The translations under genes and the position numbers were made by a program. Of a stretch of 64,000 nt of DNA, positions 1-8,005 are shown piece by piece. The notes under the pieces were generated by a model. It made no database searches. It was not told where the DNA came from and saw only the letters and a program-made list of their open reading frames with translations. The stretch's first letter is position 1. Every line of letters begins with the position of its first letter. Source of the stretch: Mycobacterium gallinarum (GTDB taxonomy: Bacteria; Actinomycetota; Actinomycetes; Mycobacteriales; Mycobacteriaceae). The stretch covers positions 434,001 to 498,000 of the forward strand of contig NZ_AP022601.1 of NCBI RefSeq assembly GCF_010726765.1. Direction: 5' to 3'.

Positions 1-132
1 CGCGGCGGCCAGGTCGCGGCTTGTGGCGTCGAGTTCGGCGTACGTGAGCCGGGCGTCGGGGTCGATGACCATCGGCTTGCCCGCCTCGTTGGCCGCTCGA
101 AGTCGCACCAGCTGGTCGATCGTGTCAGGCAT
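1..132 (-). CDS. acyl-CoA synthetase (AMP-binding), N-terminus, cut by window edge
   Basis: Only the first 44 codons are present; the gene runs off the left edge. The reading begins MPDTIDQLV and contains a segment (IDPDARLTYAELD) typical of the N-terminal part of adenylate-forming acyl-CoA synthetases, where the enzyme restates the substrate-independent 'TYAEL' motif. Its ATG overlaps the stop of the upstream synthetase by 8 bases (ATGCCTGA), so it is the last visible gene of the minus-strand operon that starts at 5518. It would be the third synthetase in a row. Family is clear; substrate cannot be told. Confidence 0.8.
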   Translation of the reverse strand, partial: MPDTIDQLVRLRAANEAGKPMVIDPDARLTYAELDATSRDLAAA

Positions 133-1636
133 CGAAGACCTTTGTGAGACGGGGCATGTCGACTTTTCCGCTGGACATCACCGGAATCTCTGCGACGGGC
201 ACCGCGGCGAAGCGCCTCGGAATCTTGTATGACGACAGCTCGCTCTTCAGGCTTTCACGCAGCGCGTCCTCGTCGAATTCGGCACCTTCGTCCAGCGCAA
301 CAACCGCGGCCACAATTTGTCCGCGCTCGGGATCGGGTATTCCGACGACGTGCGCTGCGAATCCGGCAACCTTGGCGATCGCCTTCTCCACCTCGGCGGG
401 CGCGACGTTGGCGCCCGCGGTCTTGATCATTGCGCCGCGTCGCCCGATGAAGTACACGAAGCCGTCGGCGTCGGTGCGGACGAGATCGCCTGTGTGAAAC
501 CATCCGTCGGCGTCGAAGCACTCTTCACGGCTGCGCTTGTAATAGCGTTGCATCAGAAATGGCCCGCGGACACACAGTTCACCCAACTCCCCGGCACCGA
601 CACGTTCGCCGGTGTCGTCGACGACCTTGGTGTCGAATCCCGGTGCCGGCCGGCCGAACGACCCACGCCGATGTTCGGGCTGGTCGGATTCGTCCTCGCT
701 GATCGTGATGACGCTTCCGGTCTCGGTCATCCCGAGCATCGTGTGCCGCAGCTCGGGGTCCGCCGGCCGCACATCAGGAGCCATGATCGGGTAGAGGTTA
801 CCGCGGCGCATCGAGGACAGATCTCGTGTCGGGAGGCTGGGATGACTGGCCAGCGAGGTGATTCCGCCTACGAAACCATTCGTCATGGTGGGCTTTTCGG
901 CTTCCAGTAGGTCAAGGGTCTCGCCCGGGTCGACCGCGTTGGAGCACACGAGCGTGGCGCCGGCGAGCATCACGGCCAGAATCGAGAAGGCGATACCACC
1001 TATCCAGAAGAACGGTGAGTTGCAGAACAATCTGTCTGTCGGGCCCAGCCCTCGGATCTCGTTGAGCACCAGTTGATGGTCGAGTAGCGACGCATGTGTA
1101 TGGACAACACCCTTCGGTGCGCTCGTCGACCCCGACGTGTACACGATCGCCAGCGTGTCCGAGGCGTCGACGTCGTCTTCCATCGCCTCCAGCAGTTCCG
1201 AGTCGACGGCGACCGGCGGCGCGGAATCGAAGAAGGTGTGCCGTAGCAGCGGGATTCCGGCCCGGTCGATCTGGGCCAATCTCTCGCGGTAGTCGTGGCC
1301 GCGGTAGGAAGCGGTGGCGAGCAGGATCTCGACGTCGGCGTGGGCGAGCTGCGTCGCCATCTCGGGAGCGGTGGCGAAGGTCGAGAAGGGGATCACGACG
1401 GCGCCGATGCGGGCAGCGGCCAGCATTGCCACGATGAAGTCCGGCCCGTTCGGGTACAGCACTCCGACGTGAGTGCCCTTACCCGCGCCGAGCGTGATCA
1501 GCCCGCATGCCAACTTCGTCGAGCGTTGGTGGGCCTCGGCGTAGCTGAGGCGGCCGCTGTCGCATATCAGCAGCGGATGTTCGCCCCGGCGGCGCACTTG
1601 TTCTCGCAGCACTGCGGCGACGGTGTTGTCAGGCAT
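125..1636 (-). CDS. acyl-CoA synthetase, AMP-binding (class I adenylate-forming)
   Basis: Predicted to activate a carboxylic acid to its CoA thioester via an acyl-adenylate in the cytoplasm. The 503-residue protein has the P-loop YTSGSTSAPKG near residue 168, a GMTETG motif near 300, the FHTGDL hinge region near 385 and the C-terminal SSGK lysine near residue 490. Start and stop overlap both neighbours: the ATG overlaps the next upstream synthetase by 8 bases and the stop overlaps the partial synthetase. It therefore belongs to a tightly coupled operon of crotonases and synthetases. The usual length and all core motifs are present. The acyl substrate is unknown; a FadD-like or aryl/terpenoid-CoA ligase are both possible. 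Confidence 0.9.
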   Translation of the reverse strand: MPDNTVAAVLREQVRRRGEHPLLICDSGRLSYAEAHQRSTKLACGLITLGAGKGTHVGVLYPNGPDFIVAMLAAARIGAVVIPFSTFATAPEMATQLAHADVEILLATASYRGHDYRERLAQIDRAGIPLLRHTFFDSAPPVAVDSELLEAMEDDVDASDTLAIVYTSGSTSAPKGVVHTHASLLDHQLVLNEIRGLGPTDRLFCNSPFFWIGGIAFSILAVMLAGATLVCSNAVDPGETLDLLEAEKPTMTNGFVGGITSLASHPSLPTRDLSSMRRGNLYPIMAPDVRPADPELRHTMLGMTETGSVITISEDESDQPEHRRGSFGRPAPGFDTKVVDDTGERVGAGELGELCVRGPFLMQRYYKRSREECFDADGWFHTGDLVRTDADGFVYFIGRRGAMIKTAGANVAPAEVEKAIAKVAGFAAHVVGIPDPERGQIVAAVVALDEGAEFDEDALRESLKSELSSYKIPRRFAAVPVAEIPVMSSGKVDMPRLTKVFDA

Positions 1637-3089
1637 GGTCGACGGTGTCGAAGTGTCCGCGGACGGCGGTCAGGTCGGCCTTGCCCGACGGTGTTCTGGG
1701 AATTTGGTCGACGATCGCGATATCGGTGGGAATCTCATAGCTTGCCAATCGCATTCGCAAGTGGTCGAGCAGTGCGTCCGCCTCGACGGTCGCTCGCAGT
1801 TCGACCATCGCCACCGGTGTCTCGCCGAGCCGCTGATCGGGTCGGCCGACCACCGCCGCACCCTGGACCGCCGGATGGCTCTCCAACGCGCCGCGCACAT
1901 CGTCGGGCATCACCTTGAAGCCACCCCGGATGATCGCCTGATCGGCGCGGCCGAGAATCCAGAGAAATCCGTCCGCGTCGATGCGGGCCATATCGGTGGT
2001 CCGCATCCAGTCCCCGGTCGGCCCGAGCTGCCCCGGCCGCACCTCGAGCAGCCCTGGCTGATTGTCGGCGACAGGCGTGCCGCTGTCGTCGACGACACGC
2101 AACTGCGCTCCGAGCGTGGCCCTGCCGACGCTGCCACGCTTGGTAGCCCAGTACTTCTGGTAGTCACGCAGTGACCAGCCGGCCACCCCTCCGCCGAACT
2201 CCGTTGCGGCGTAGGACGTCAGGACCGGAATACCGAACTTGTCGGTGAACGCGTCGGCATCCTCCGCGGACAACGGCGCGGTACCCGAGGTCACCGCGCG
2301 GATGCTGTGCAGGTCGTCGCGGGTCAAGTCGGAATGAAGCACGGTGCGCAGGGCCGCGGGAACCAGCGATACCGCCTGCGGGCGGTGTCGACGGACCGCA
2401 TCGGCCCACCGGTCGAGCTCGAAGCGATCCAGCAGTGCGAATGACCTTGCTTCGCAGACGCATTGGAGTACTCGGAACACGCCGCCGATGTGCACCAGCG
2501 GGGCATTGACGATAGCCACGCCACGCCGTCGTTCGGTCGGTGACGGTGCGGTGTCGAAGTCGGTGCCGATCACGCTGCGGGCCAGCATGTCGTAGGTGAG
2601 ATCGATGCGCTTGGGCGGACCCGTCGTACCACTGGTCAGCATCCGTACCGCGACGCCGGCGCGGCCGGCATCACCGGTCGGCTCGTCTGCCGCGGTCACG
2701 GCGGGCGCGTCCGTGAGCCCAGCGATTGCCACGGCCGCGGTGTGCGCCGCCGGTGCGACCAGCGTCGACAGATCTTTGTCCGTACCGATGATCAATGGGA
2801 GGCGCAGTGATTCGATGTCAGCTCGGATCCGATCGTCGCCGCGCGAGGGGTTGATGACGACGACGGTCCCGCCGGCCAGCAGCACACCGAGGAATGTGGC
2901 GACGTGAGACGGTTTGTTACGCAACAGGATTCCGACCTGACGCCCTGCGTCATCGAGCGCCTCGATGCGACGCGCCAACGTGGCGATCTCACCCCACGTC
3001 CGCCATTCGGCGTCGTACTCGATCGCGGGAGCCTTGGGTCGCAGATCCAGTACATCGCTGATGCGCCGGCTGAGCGGATGTGCGGCCAT
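1629..3089 (-). CDS. acyl-CoA synthetase, AMP-binding, divergent
   Basis: A 486-residue adenylate-forming enzyme. The P-loop reads LTSGTTGPPKR near residue 152, so the last glycine of the usual PKG is replaced by arginine. YAATEFGGG (near 295) replaces the usual GxTE motif, MRTTDMARIDADG is the hinge and TPSGKADL supplies the C-terminal lysine. These departures suggest a divergent subfamily with an unusual substrate, though nothing looks broken. The ATG overlaps the stop of the upstream crotonase by one base (TGATG), and the stop overlaps the following synthetase by 8 bases, so translation is probably coupled. Reaction class is confident, substrate unknown. Confidence 0.87.
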   Translation of the reverse strand: MAAHPLSRRISDVLDLRPKAPAIEYDAEWRTWGEIATLARRIEALDDAGRQVGILLRNKPSHVATFLGVLLAGGTVVVINPSRGDDRIRADIESLRLPLIIGTDKDLSTLVAPAAHTAAVAIAGLTDAPAVTAADEPTGDAGRAGVAVRMLTSGTTGPPKRIDLTYDMLARSVIGTDFDTAPSPTERRRGVAIVNAPLVHIGGVFRVLQCVCEARSFALLDRFELDRWADAVRRHRPQAVSLVPAALRTVLHSDLTRDDLHSIRAVTSGTAPLSAEDADAFTDKFGIPVLTSYAATEFGGGVAGWSLRDYQKYWATKRGSVGRATLGAQLRVVDDSGTPVADNQPGLLEVRPGQLGPTGDWMRTTDMARIDADGFLWILGRADQAIIRGGFKVMPDDVRGALESHPAVQGAAVVGRPDQRLGETPVAMVELRATVEADALLDHLRMRLASYEIPTDIAIVDQIPRTPSGKADLTAVRGHFDTVDHA

Positions 3090-3886
3090 CAGCGCAGCCT
3101 CGGTGTGAATGTGTCGTCGGGAGCGCGGTCGGCGAGTTCAGCCTGCCCGAGGGGGTTTCCCAATCTCGTGTAAATCAGGTTCTGCTCCATGGCCGCGCGG
3201 TAGGGCTTGTCCAGAGATTCCCAGATGGCTTTCACAGTGCCCTGGGTTGCTGTCGGAGGTTTGGCCGCGATCGCGGACGCGATCTGGTGGGCGCGGGCCC
3301 ACAGCTGGTCGGTGGAGACGACCTCGGACACCAGGCCGATCCGCAGCGCGGTGCCGGCGCTCACGCGTTCGTCGTTGCCCATCAGCGCGATTCGCAGTGT
3401 TTCGCCCAAGCCGACGCGGCGCATCAGGCCGATCGGTTCCAGAGCGCACACCAGACCCGCGCTGACATGCGAGTCGAAAAAGGTCGCGTCGTCACTGCAG
3501 ATGACGACGTCGGATTCGTTGACGAAATAGAACGCGCCCGCGGTGCACATGCCTTGCACCGCGCATACGACGGGCTTCCACATCTTCTGCCACTTGGGGC
3601 TGAGGTACTCGCCCGGATCTTCGTGATTCCAGACGTTCTCCGGCTGACCATACGGGGATTTGATGTCTAGACCGGCGGAGAATGCCCGATCGCCCGCCGC
3701 ACGTACGACCACGGCATGGACCGTGTCGTCGAGCTTGACGATCCGCCACGCCTGGGCCATTTCCTGACACATCGCCCTGTTGAACGCGTTGAGCGAGTCC
3801 GGCCGGTTCAGCGTGATCGTCGCAACGTGCGCGGTGGCGTCCACATCGAGCAGGATGGTCTCGAAGCTGTTCGAGGTCATCGGCAT
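3089..3886 (-). CDS. enoyl-CoA hydratase/isomerase family (crotonase), atypical active site
   Basis: A 265-residue crotonase. The oxyanion-hole segments are visible as FSAGLDI (residues 69-75) and GMCTAGA (112-118). The two catalytic glutamates of classical enoyl-CoA hydratase are not found: the first position lies in the AFYF stretch and the second in FDSHVSAGLV. It is thus unlikely to be a plain hydratase and may act as an isomerase, lyase, hydrolase or C-C bond cleaving crotonase. An ATG six bases downstream (at 3880) forms an ATGA overlap with the stop of the upstream crotonase and is an equally good start. Second crotonase of a run of three in the same operon. Confidence 0.88.
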   Translation of the reverse strand: MPMTSNSFETILLDVDATAHVATITLNRPDSLNAFNRAMCQEMAQAWRIVKLDDTVHAVVVRAAGDRAFSAGLDIKSPYGQPENVWNHEDPGEYLSPKWQKMWKPVVCAVQGMCTAGAFYFVNESDVVICSDDATFFDSHVSAGLVCALEPIGLMRRVGLGETLRIALMGNDERVSAGTALRIGLVSEVVSTDQLWARAHQIASAIAAKPPTATQGTVKAIWESLDKPYRAAMEQNLIYTRLGNPLGQAELADRAPDDTFTPRLR

Positions 3887-4701
3887 TGCCAGATCGGCGC
3901 GCGTTTCTCCATGAACGCCCTGGGTCCCTCCAGCGAATCCGCTGTGTGCAGATTGCGCTCGCGAAAGGCTTCTGCGAGGATCTCGGCCTCGTTGAGCGGC
4001 AGGTCCAATGTCTTGTGAATGGCCAACCGAGTGCCCCGGACAGCCAAAGGGGCGTTCGAGTTCACCATGTCGGCGATCTCGTGTGCGCGTTCCAGAAGAC
4101 GGTCGTGGTCGACGATCTCGGAGATCATCCCGAGGTCGTACGCGCGCTGCGCATCCATCCGTTCGTGCTTACCTGTCAGCGCCATGCGCAGCGCGATGTT
4201 GCGGGGCAGCACGCGGGCAAGCCGCACCATTTCACGCCCTGCTACCAGGCCGATGCTGACGTGCGGGTCGAAGAATGTCGCCGTGTCCGAGGCGATGACA
4301 ATGTCGCCCGTCGTGACCCAGTCCAGGCCTGCGCCGCAGCAGATGCCGTTGATCGCGGCCAGCACGGGTTTGGCCATGCGGCGAAAGGGCGGTGTGCCCT
4401 CTTGGGGTGCCTCCCACTGGTCGTAGGTCGACAGGTAAGCCCTCTCGTTGATGACCTTGCCGTCCTCCGGGATCTGTTTCGCGTCGGCCCCGGTGCAGAA
4501 TGCGCGGCCGGTACCGGTCACGATGAGTATCCAGATGTTGTCGTCTGATTCGGCCTCGTCGTACGCGGAGCGCAGTTCAGTGATCATGTGCGGGCTCAGT
4601 GCGTTGAGCGCCTGTGGGCGGTTCAGCGTGATCGTGGCTTTGTGCCCGTCGACCTCGTAGGTGATGTCCTCGAAACCGGAGGATGACATGGCTTTTGACA
4701 T
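3877..4701 (-). CDS. enoyl-CoA hydratase/isomerase family (crotonase), atypical active site
   Basis: A 274-residue crotonase. The start was placed at the ATG at 4701 (MSKAMSSSG) because a purine-rich ribosome site (GGGAAAAGGA) lies just upstream; a longer reading from 4734 would overlap the preceding gene. The CoA-binding and oxyanion segments (FCTGAD, GICCGAGLDW) are present. The usual catalytic glutamates are replaced within GAGLDWVTTGD and FFDPHVSIGLV. This protein and its downstream neighbour share the pattern D-x-H-V-S-x-G-L, so they look like duplicates of one atypical lineage. It could form a mixed complex with that neighbour, which is inference only. Confidence 0.88.
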   Translation of the reverse strand: MSKAMSSSGFEDITYEVDGHKATITLNRPQALNALSPHMITELRSAYDEAESDDNIWILIVTGTGRAFCTGADAKQIPEDGKVINERAYLSTYDQWEAPQEGTPPFRRMAKPVLAAINGICCGAGLDWVTTGDIVIASDTATFFDPHVSIGLVAGREMVRLARVLPRNIALRMALTGKHERMDAQRAYDLGMISEIVDHDRLLERAHEIADMVNSNAPLAVRGTRLAIHKTLDLPLNEAEILAEAFRERNLHTADSLEGPRAFMEKRAPIWQCR

Positions 4702-4723
4702 TATCGGGTCCTTTTCCCTTTGG

Positions 4724-5518
4724 TCACCGGCCACCGAACTCCGGTGTGCGCTTCTCGCGGAACGCCGCGAGGCCTTCCTTGAAATCCTTGGTCCGACACG
4801 ACAGTTCCAGGTTGAAGAGCTCCTGGTTCATCGTTTGCGGGAGCGTCGAGTCCAGCCCGTAGTGAATCGCCTGCTTGGCGAGCCCGATCGCGACGGTCGG
4901 TCCGGAGGCCAATCGGGTCAACAGCTCTGCGGCGACGTCGTCGAGTTCGGTATCGTCGGCGCAACGGTGGATGAGCCCCCATGCCACGGCGTCTGCTCCG
5001 TTGACCCTCTCACCGAGCAGCAGCATGCTCTTCGCGCGCGCCAACCCGACCAACCGGGGGAGCAGCCACGTCGACCCCGAATCCGGGCTGAAGCCGCGGT
5101 CCAGGAACGGCTCCCAGAACACGGCGTCGGTGCTGGCGACGGTGAAATCGGCGGCCAGTGCGAGGTTGCAGCCCAGGCCGGCGGCCCAGCCGCGCACGCT
5201 GCACACGACGGGCAGCTGGATTGAGTGGACCAGTTCGATCACGCGGTGCGCACCGTGTGGGACGCGGCGCACGAGGTCACCGGTGCGGGGACGCTCGCCG
5301 CTGTTGGCCGAAATCCAGTCGACGCCCGCGCAGAAATCGGTTCCGCCGCCGCGAATGTGGACGGCGCGAAGAGAGTCGTCGGTGGCGGCCTCGGTCAGTG
5401 CGTCGACGAACGCGTTCACCATCGGCGGGCTCAACGAGTTGCGCCGTGACGGGCGGTCGAGCGTGACGTGAAGGACGTCGTCCACGCGGGAAGTTGTCAC
5501 CGCCCCGTCGTCGGTCAC
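4724..5518 (-). CDS. enoyl-CoA hydratase/isomerase family (crotonase)
   Basis: First gene of the minus-strand operon, 264 residues. FCAGVDW near residue 73 and GWAAGLGCNLALAADF near 111-126 make the oxyanion hole and CoA fold. The first catalytic glutamate is asparagine here (GCNLAL). The second region reads FWEPFLDRGFSPDSGSTWLLPR, resembling isomerase or methylglutaconyl-type crotonases with an Asp in the PD position. A palindromic element (5544-5562) lies 26 bases upstream in the promoter shared with the divergent thioesterase gene. Specific reaction unknown. Confidence 0.88.
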   Translation of the reverse strand: MTDDGAVTTSRVDDVLHVTLDRPSRRNSLSPPMVNAFVDALTEAATDDSLRAVHIRGGGTDFCAGVDWISANSGERPRTGDLVRRVPHGAHRVIELVHSIQLPVVCSVRGWAAGLGCNLALAADFTVASTDAVFWEPFLDRGFSPDSGSTWLLPRLVGLARAKSMLLLGERVNGADAVAWGLIHRCADDTELDDVAAELLTRLASGPTVAIGLAKQAIHYGLDSTLPQTMNQELFNLELSCRTKDFKEGLAAFREKRTPEFGGR

Positions 5519-5543
5519 CGTTGCCTCCGCCCTTCCCTCGTTA

Positions 5544-5562
5544 TACGGTTAGGCATACAGTA
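5544..5562. promoter_or_regulatory. candidate operator, diverged copy of the island palindrome
   Basis: TACGGTTA-GGC-ATACAGTA matches the island consensus TACTGTAA-N3-TTACAGTA at 13 of 16 arm positions. It sits in the 75-base gap between two divergent operons (crotonase at 5518 and thioesterase at 5594), so a repressor here could control both directions. Which protein binds is inference; the TetR paralogues of this window are the best candidates. Confidence 0.5.
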
Positions 5563-5593
5563 TTGCTATCTTGTACAAGTTAGCAAGGAAAGC

Positions 5594-6283
5594 GTGCTGA
5601 CGGAACAGGCGGCAGGCGAAAGGCGATTCATGGCCAAGGGCACCCCCCGTTTCGGTGAGCAACCGCTGCCTCAGACGGTGGCTGCCGCCGGGGCGCTGCG
5701 CCGGTTGACCGGGCTGCTGTTGTCGTTGGAACACGAGCACCCGATCGTCGATGCCATGGTTGCCCAGATCGCCGAATGGGAACGCGAGCTCGCGCCCGCC
5801 ACACCGCGGGATCCCACTCCGCGCATCGGTCCGCAAAGTACCGAACAGCAACGCGTGTACCTCGACCACGCATTCGACGTCGGTGCGTACAACCCGTGCT
5901 TCCCCGAATACTGTTTCGATCACCTGGACGCCGATACCGCGTCCGGGCGCGTCACCTTCCCTGTGGTCTACGAAGGGCCGCCGGGTTTGGTCAACGGGGG
6001 GTTCCTGGCGGTGTTCTTCGACTGCATCACCCAACATCAGAGTTGCGCGTCGGGGCGCACCGGCAAGACACGCTCGCTGACGGTGACGTTCCGCCGGCCG
6101 ACCCCGGTCCTCGTCGAGCTCGGGTTCGACGTCGTTCGCGCGGAAGCTGACGGCCGGGTCATCAGCACGGCTCGCCTGCGGTACGGCGACGAGGTGTTGT
6201 GCACCGGCGAATTCAGCACGGCTGCTTCGTCACCCGACAAACTGAGCGTCTTCGACTTCGGTCACCGGCGGGCGACGGACTGA
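5594..6283 (+). CDS. PaaI-like hotdog-fold acyl-CoA thioesterase
   Basis: Likely hydrolyses acyl-CoA esters in the cytoplasm. The C-terminal half carries the hotdog signature: GLVNGGFLAVFFDCI (near residues 135-150) followed by SLTVTFRRPTPV and a strand ending in GEF. The N-terminal 90 residues are a helical extension not typical of short PaaI proteins. I start at the GTG at 5594, 5 bases after an AGGA ribosome site; an ATG at 5630 (MAKGTPRF) with AAGG upstream is the alternative. The stop overlaps the start of the next regulator gene by one base (TGATG). It may recycle CoA from dead-end pathway intermediates. Confidence 0.82.
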   Translation: MLTEQAAGERRFMAKGTPRFGEQPLPQTVAAAGALRRLTGLLLSLEHEHPIVDAMVAQIAEWERELAPATPRDPTPRIGPQSTEQQRVYLDHAFDVGAYNPCFPEYCFDHLDADTASGRVTFPVVYEGPPGLVNGGFLAVFFDCITQHQSCASGRTGKTRSLTVTFRRPTPVLVELGFDVVRAEADGRVISTARLRYGDEVLCTGEFSTAASSPDKLSVFDFGHRRATD

Positions 6284-7050
6284 TGACCAGCGTGCAGCGG
6301 ATTCGTCAGCCACGGGTCGCCGAGATCGTCGCATCGCGATTGCGTGACGAGATCCTGTCCGGGCGAATCAAAGAAGGCGACGTACTCCCGTCGCAGGACA
6401 CTCTGCTCGCGGAATTCGGTGTCAGCCCGCCTGCGCTGCGCGAGGCGATTCACATACTGGAGACCGACGGGTTGATCTCCGTGCGACGCGGGAACATGGG
6501 CGGCGCTGTCGTTCATCCGCCTTCGGCCGAGCGCACGGCGCACATGATCAGCATGGTGTTGCAGACACGGTCGGCCACACCCGCCGACGTGAGCGGCGCA
6601 TTGATGCATATCGAGCCGATCTGCGCGGGCTTGTGTGCTGCCCGTGAAGATCGCATGACGGAGGTCGTCCCGTATCTGGAGGCGGAGATCAAAACGCAGA
6701 CAGAGCAATTCGACAACCTGTCCCGCTACGTCCCCAACGCGCGCCGATTCCACGAGGCGCTGGTGTCGCGGTGTGGCAACGAGCCGATGATCCTGTTGAT
6801 CGGCTCGTTGGAGCTGATCTGGTCGGCCCACGAGTCATCGGTGTGGAGCGACGAGGGTGACCCGATGCAGCACAAGACCATGCGGGCTGCTCTTCGCGAT
6901 CACCAGCGGCTGCTGGATGCGATCCGCGACGGAAACGAGGCGCGCGCAGTGAAGCTCGCGCAGGACCATCTGTTCGCCGCCCGGCGCAACACGCTCGCGG
7001 TTGGTGCGGACAAAACCATTGAGGCCAAATTGATTTCGAATGCCGAGTGA
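6283..7050 (+). CDS. GntR/FadR-type transcriptional regulator (FCD domain)
   Basis: A 255-residue DNA-binding regulator. Residues 10-75 are a winged helix-turn-helix of the GntR family, with VLPSQDTLLAEFGVSPPALREAI holding the recognition helix and SVRRGNMGGAVV the wing. Residues 100-230 are an all-helical FCD ligand-binding domain (RRFHEALVSRCGN, DHQRLLDAIRDGN) of the kind that binds carboxylates or acyl-CoA through histidines. The start ATG overlaps the thioesterase stop. It lies inside a catabolic operon and ends 10 bases before a crotonase, so it probably senses a pathway acid or CoA ester. Targets are not known. Confidence 0.88.
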   Translation: MTSVQRIRQPRVAEIVASRLRDEILSGRIKEGDVLPSQDTLLAEFGVSPPALREAIHILETDGLISVRRGNMGGAVVHPPSAERTAHMISMVLQTRSATPADVSGALMHIEPICAGLCAAREDRMTEVVPYLEAEIKTQTEQFDNLSRYVPNARRFHEALVSRCGNEPMILLIGSLELIWSAHESSVWSDEGDPMQHKTMRAALRDHQRLLDAIRDGNEARAVKLAQDHLFAARRNTLAVGADKTIEAKLISNAE

Positions 7051-7060
7051 AGGACTTCCG

Positions 7061-7927
7061 ATGACCGACGACCGGGTGCTTTTCGACGTCGACCGCGACA
7101 AGCGCATCGCGACGATTACGTTCAACAACCCGAGCCAGCGCAACTCCTACGATGCGACGATGCGCGAGACGGTCGGAAGATATCTCGACCGGGTGGCCGA
7201 GGACGACGACCTGACCGTCGTGGTGTTACGTGGCGCCGAGGGGGTGTTCAGCACCGGCGCGGACATGAACAACGCATACGGCTGGTACGGCGATGCGGAC
7301 GCACCCGAAGCCAAGCGCCGTCCGAGCCAGCGGCGTCGCCTGACCGTCGACCGCAAGTCGTTCGGCTTTTATCACAACCTGATGGGTTTCCCGAAGGTCA
7401 CGGTGGGGGAGATCAGCGGCTACGCCCTCGGCGGCGGCTTCGAGATGGCGTTGATGACCGATATTTCCGTGATCGGCCGCACCACAAAAATCGGCATGCC
7501 CGCCACCCGGTTCCTCGGTCCCGCGCTGGGCAGCCTGCACATGTTCTTTCACCGCCTCGGCCCCGTGCTGGCGCGGCGACTCCTGCTCACCGGCGACATC
7601 ATCGAGGCCGCCGCCGTCGAACACCTCGGCGTTTTCACCGAGACCTGCGATCCGGCGTCGGTCACCGCGAGGGCGCGGTACTGGGCCGAGAAGGCGGCGA
7701 AGATGCCTGCCGACGGAGTTGTCATCGCCAAGGAGGCGTTCCGCCTCGTCGAGCAGAGCCAGGCCTATCAGGGCGAGGAGGTGGCCAGCTATCTGTTCCA
7801 CGCCTACGGGACAAACCTGCAGTTCGCGCCCGGTGAGTTCAACTTCGTCAAGACCCGTGCGCAGCACGGCACCAAGGAGGCGTTCCGGCTGCGCGACGAG
7901 CACTTCCACGTACCTGAGCCGGAGTGA
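7061..7927 (+). CDS. enoyl-CoA hydratase/isomerase family (crotonase)
   Basis: A 288-residue crotonase. The ATG at 7061 was chosen over an in-frame ATG at 7040 because a GAAGGA ribosome site sits about 8 bases upstream. FSTGADMNN (near 62) and GYALGGGFEMAL (near 123-134) form the oxyanion hole, and the first catalytic glutamate is kept (FEMAL). The second catalytic position reads MPATRFLGPALG with no glutamate, so hydration activity is uncertain. Residues 70-95 hold an inserted charged loop. Cotranscribed with the regulator and thioesterase upstream and followed after 78 bases by a thiolase. Confidence 0.87.
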   Translation: MTDDRVLFDVDRDKRIATITFNNPSQRNSYDATMRETVGRYLDRVAEDDDLTVVVLRGAEGVFSTGADMNNAYGWYGDADAPEAKRRPSQRRRLTVDRKSFGFYHNLMGFPKVTVGEISGYALGGGFEMALMTDISVIGRTTKIGMPATRFLGPALGSLHMFFHRLGPVLARRLLLTGDIIEAAAVEHLGVFTETCDPASVTARARYWAEKAAKMPADGVVIAKEAFRLVEQSQAYQGEEVASYLFHAYGTNLQFAPGEFNFVKTRAQHGTKEAFRLRDEHFHVPEPE

Positions 7928-8005
7928 GCACCCTCACCTACTGGGAAAGCAACACTCTCTGCTACTTTTGTAAAGTTACCTACGCCGAAACCCGAGGTTG
8001 AAAAC

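Noticed and set aside
7960..8000. Copy of the island palindrome before the thiolase (TACTTTTGTAAAGTTACC)
   Set aside because: Aligned with the consensus it matches too few arm positions and is not symmetric; it is just an AT-rich patch.
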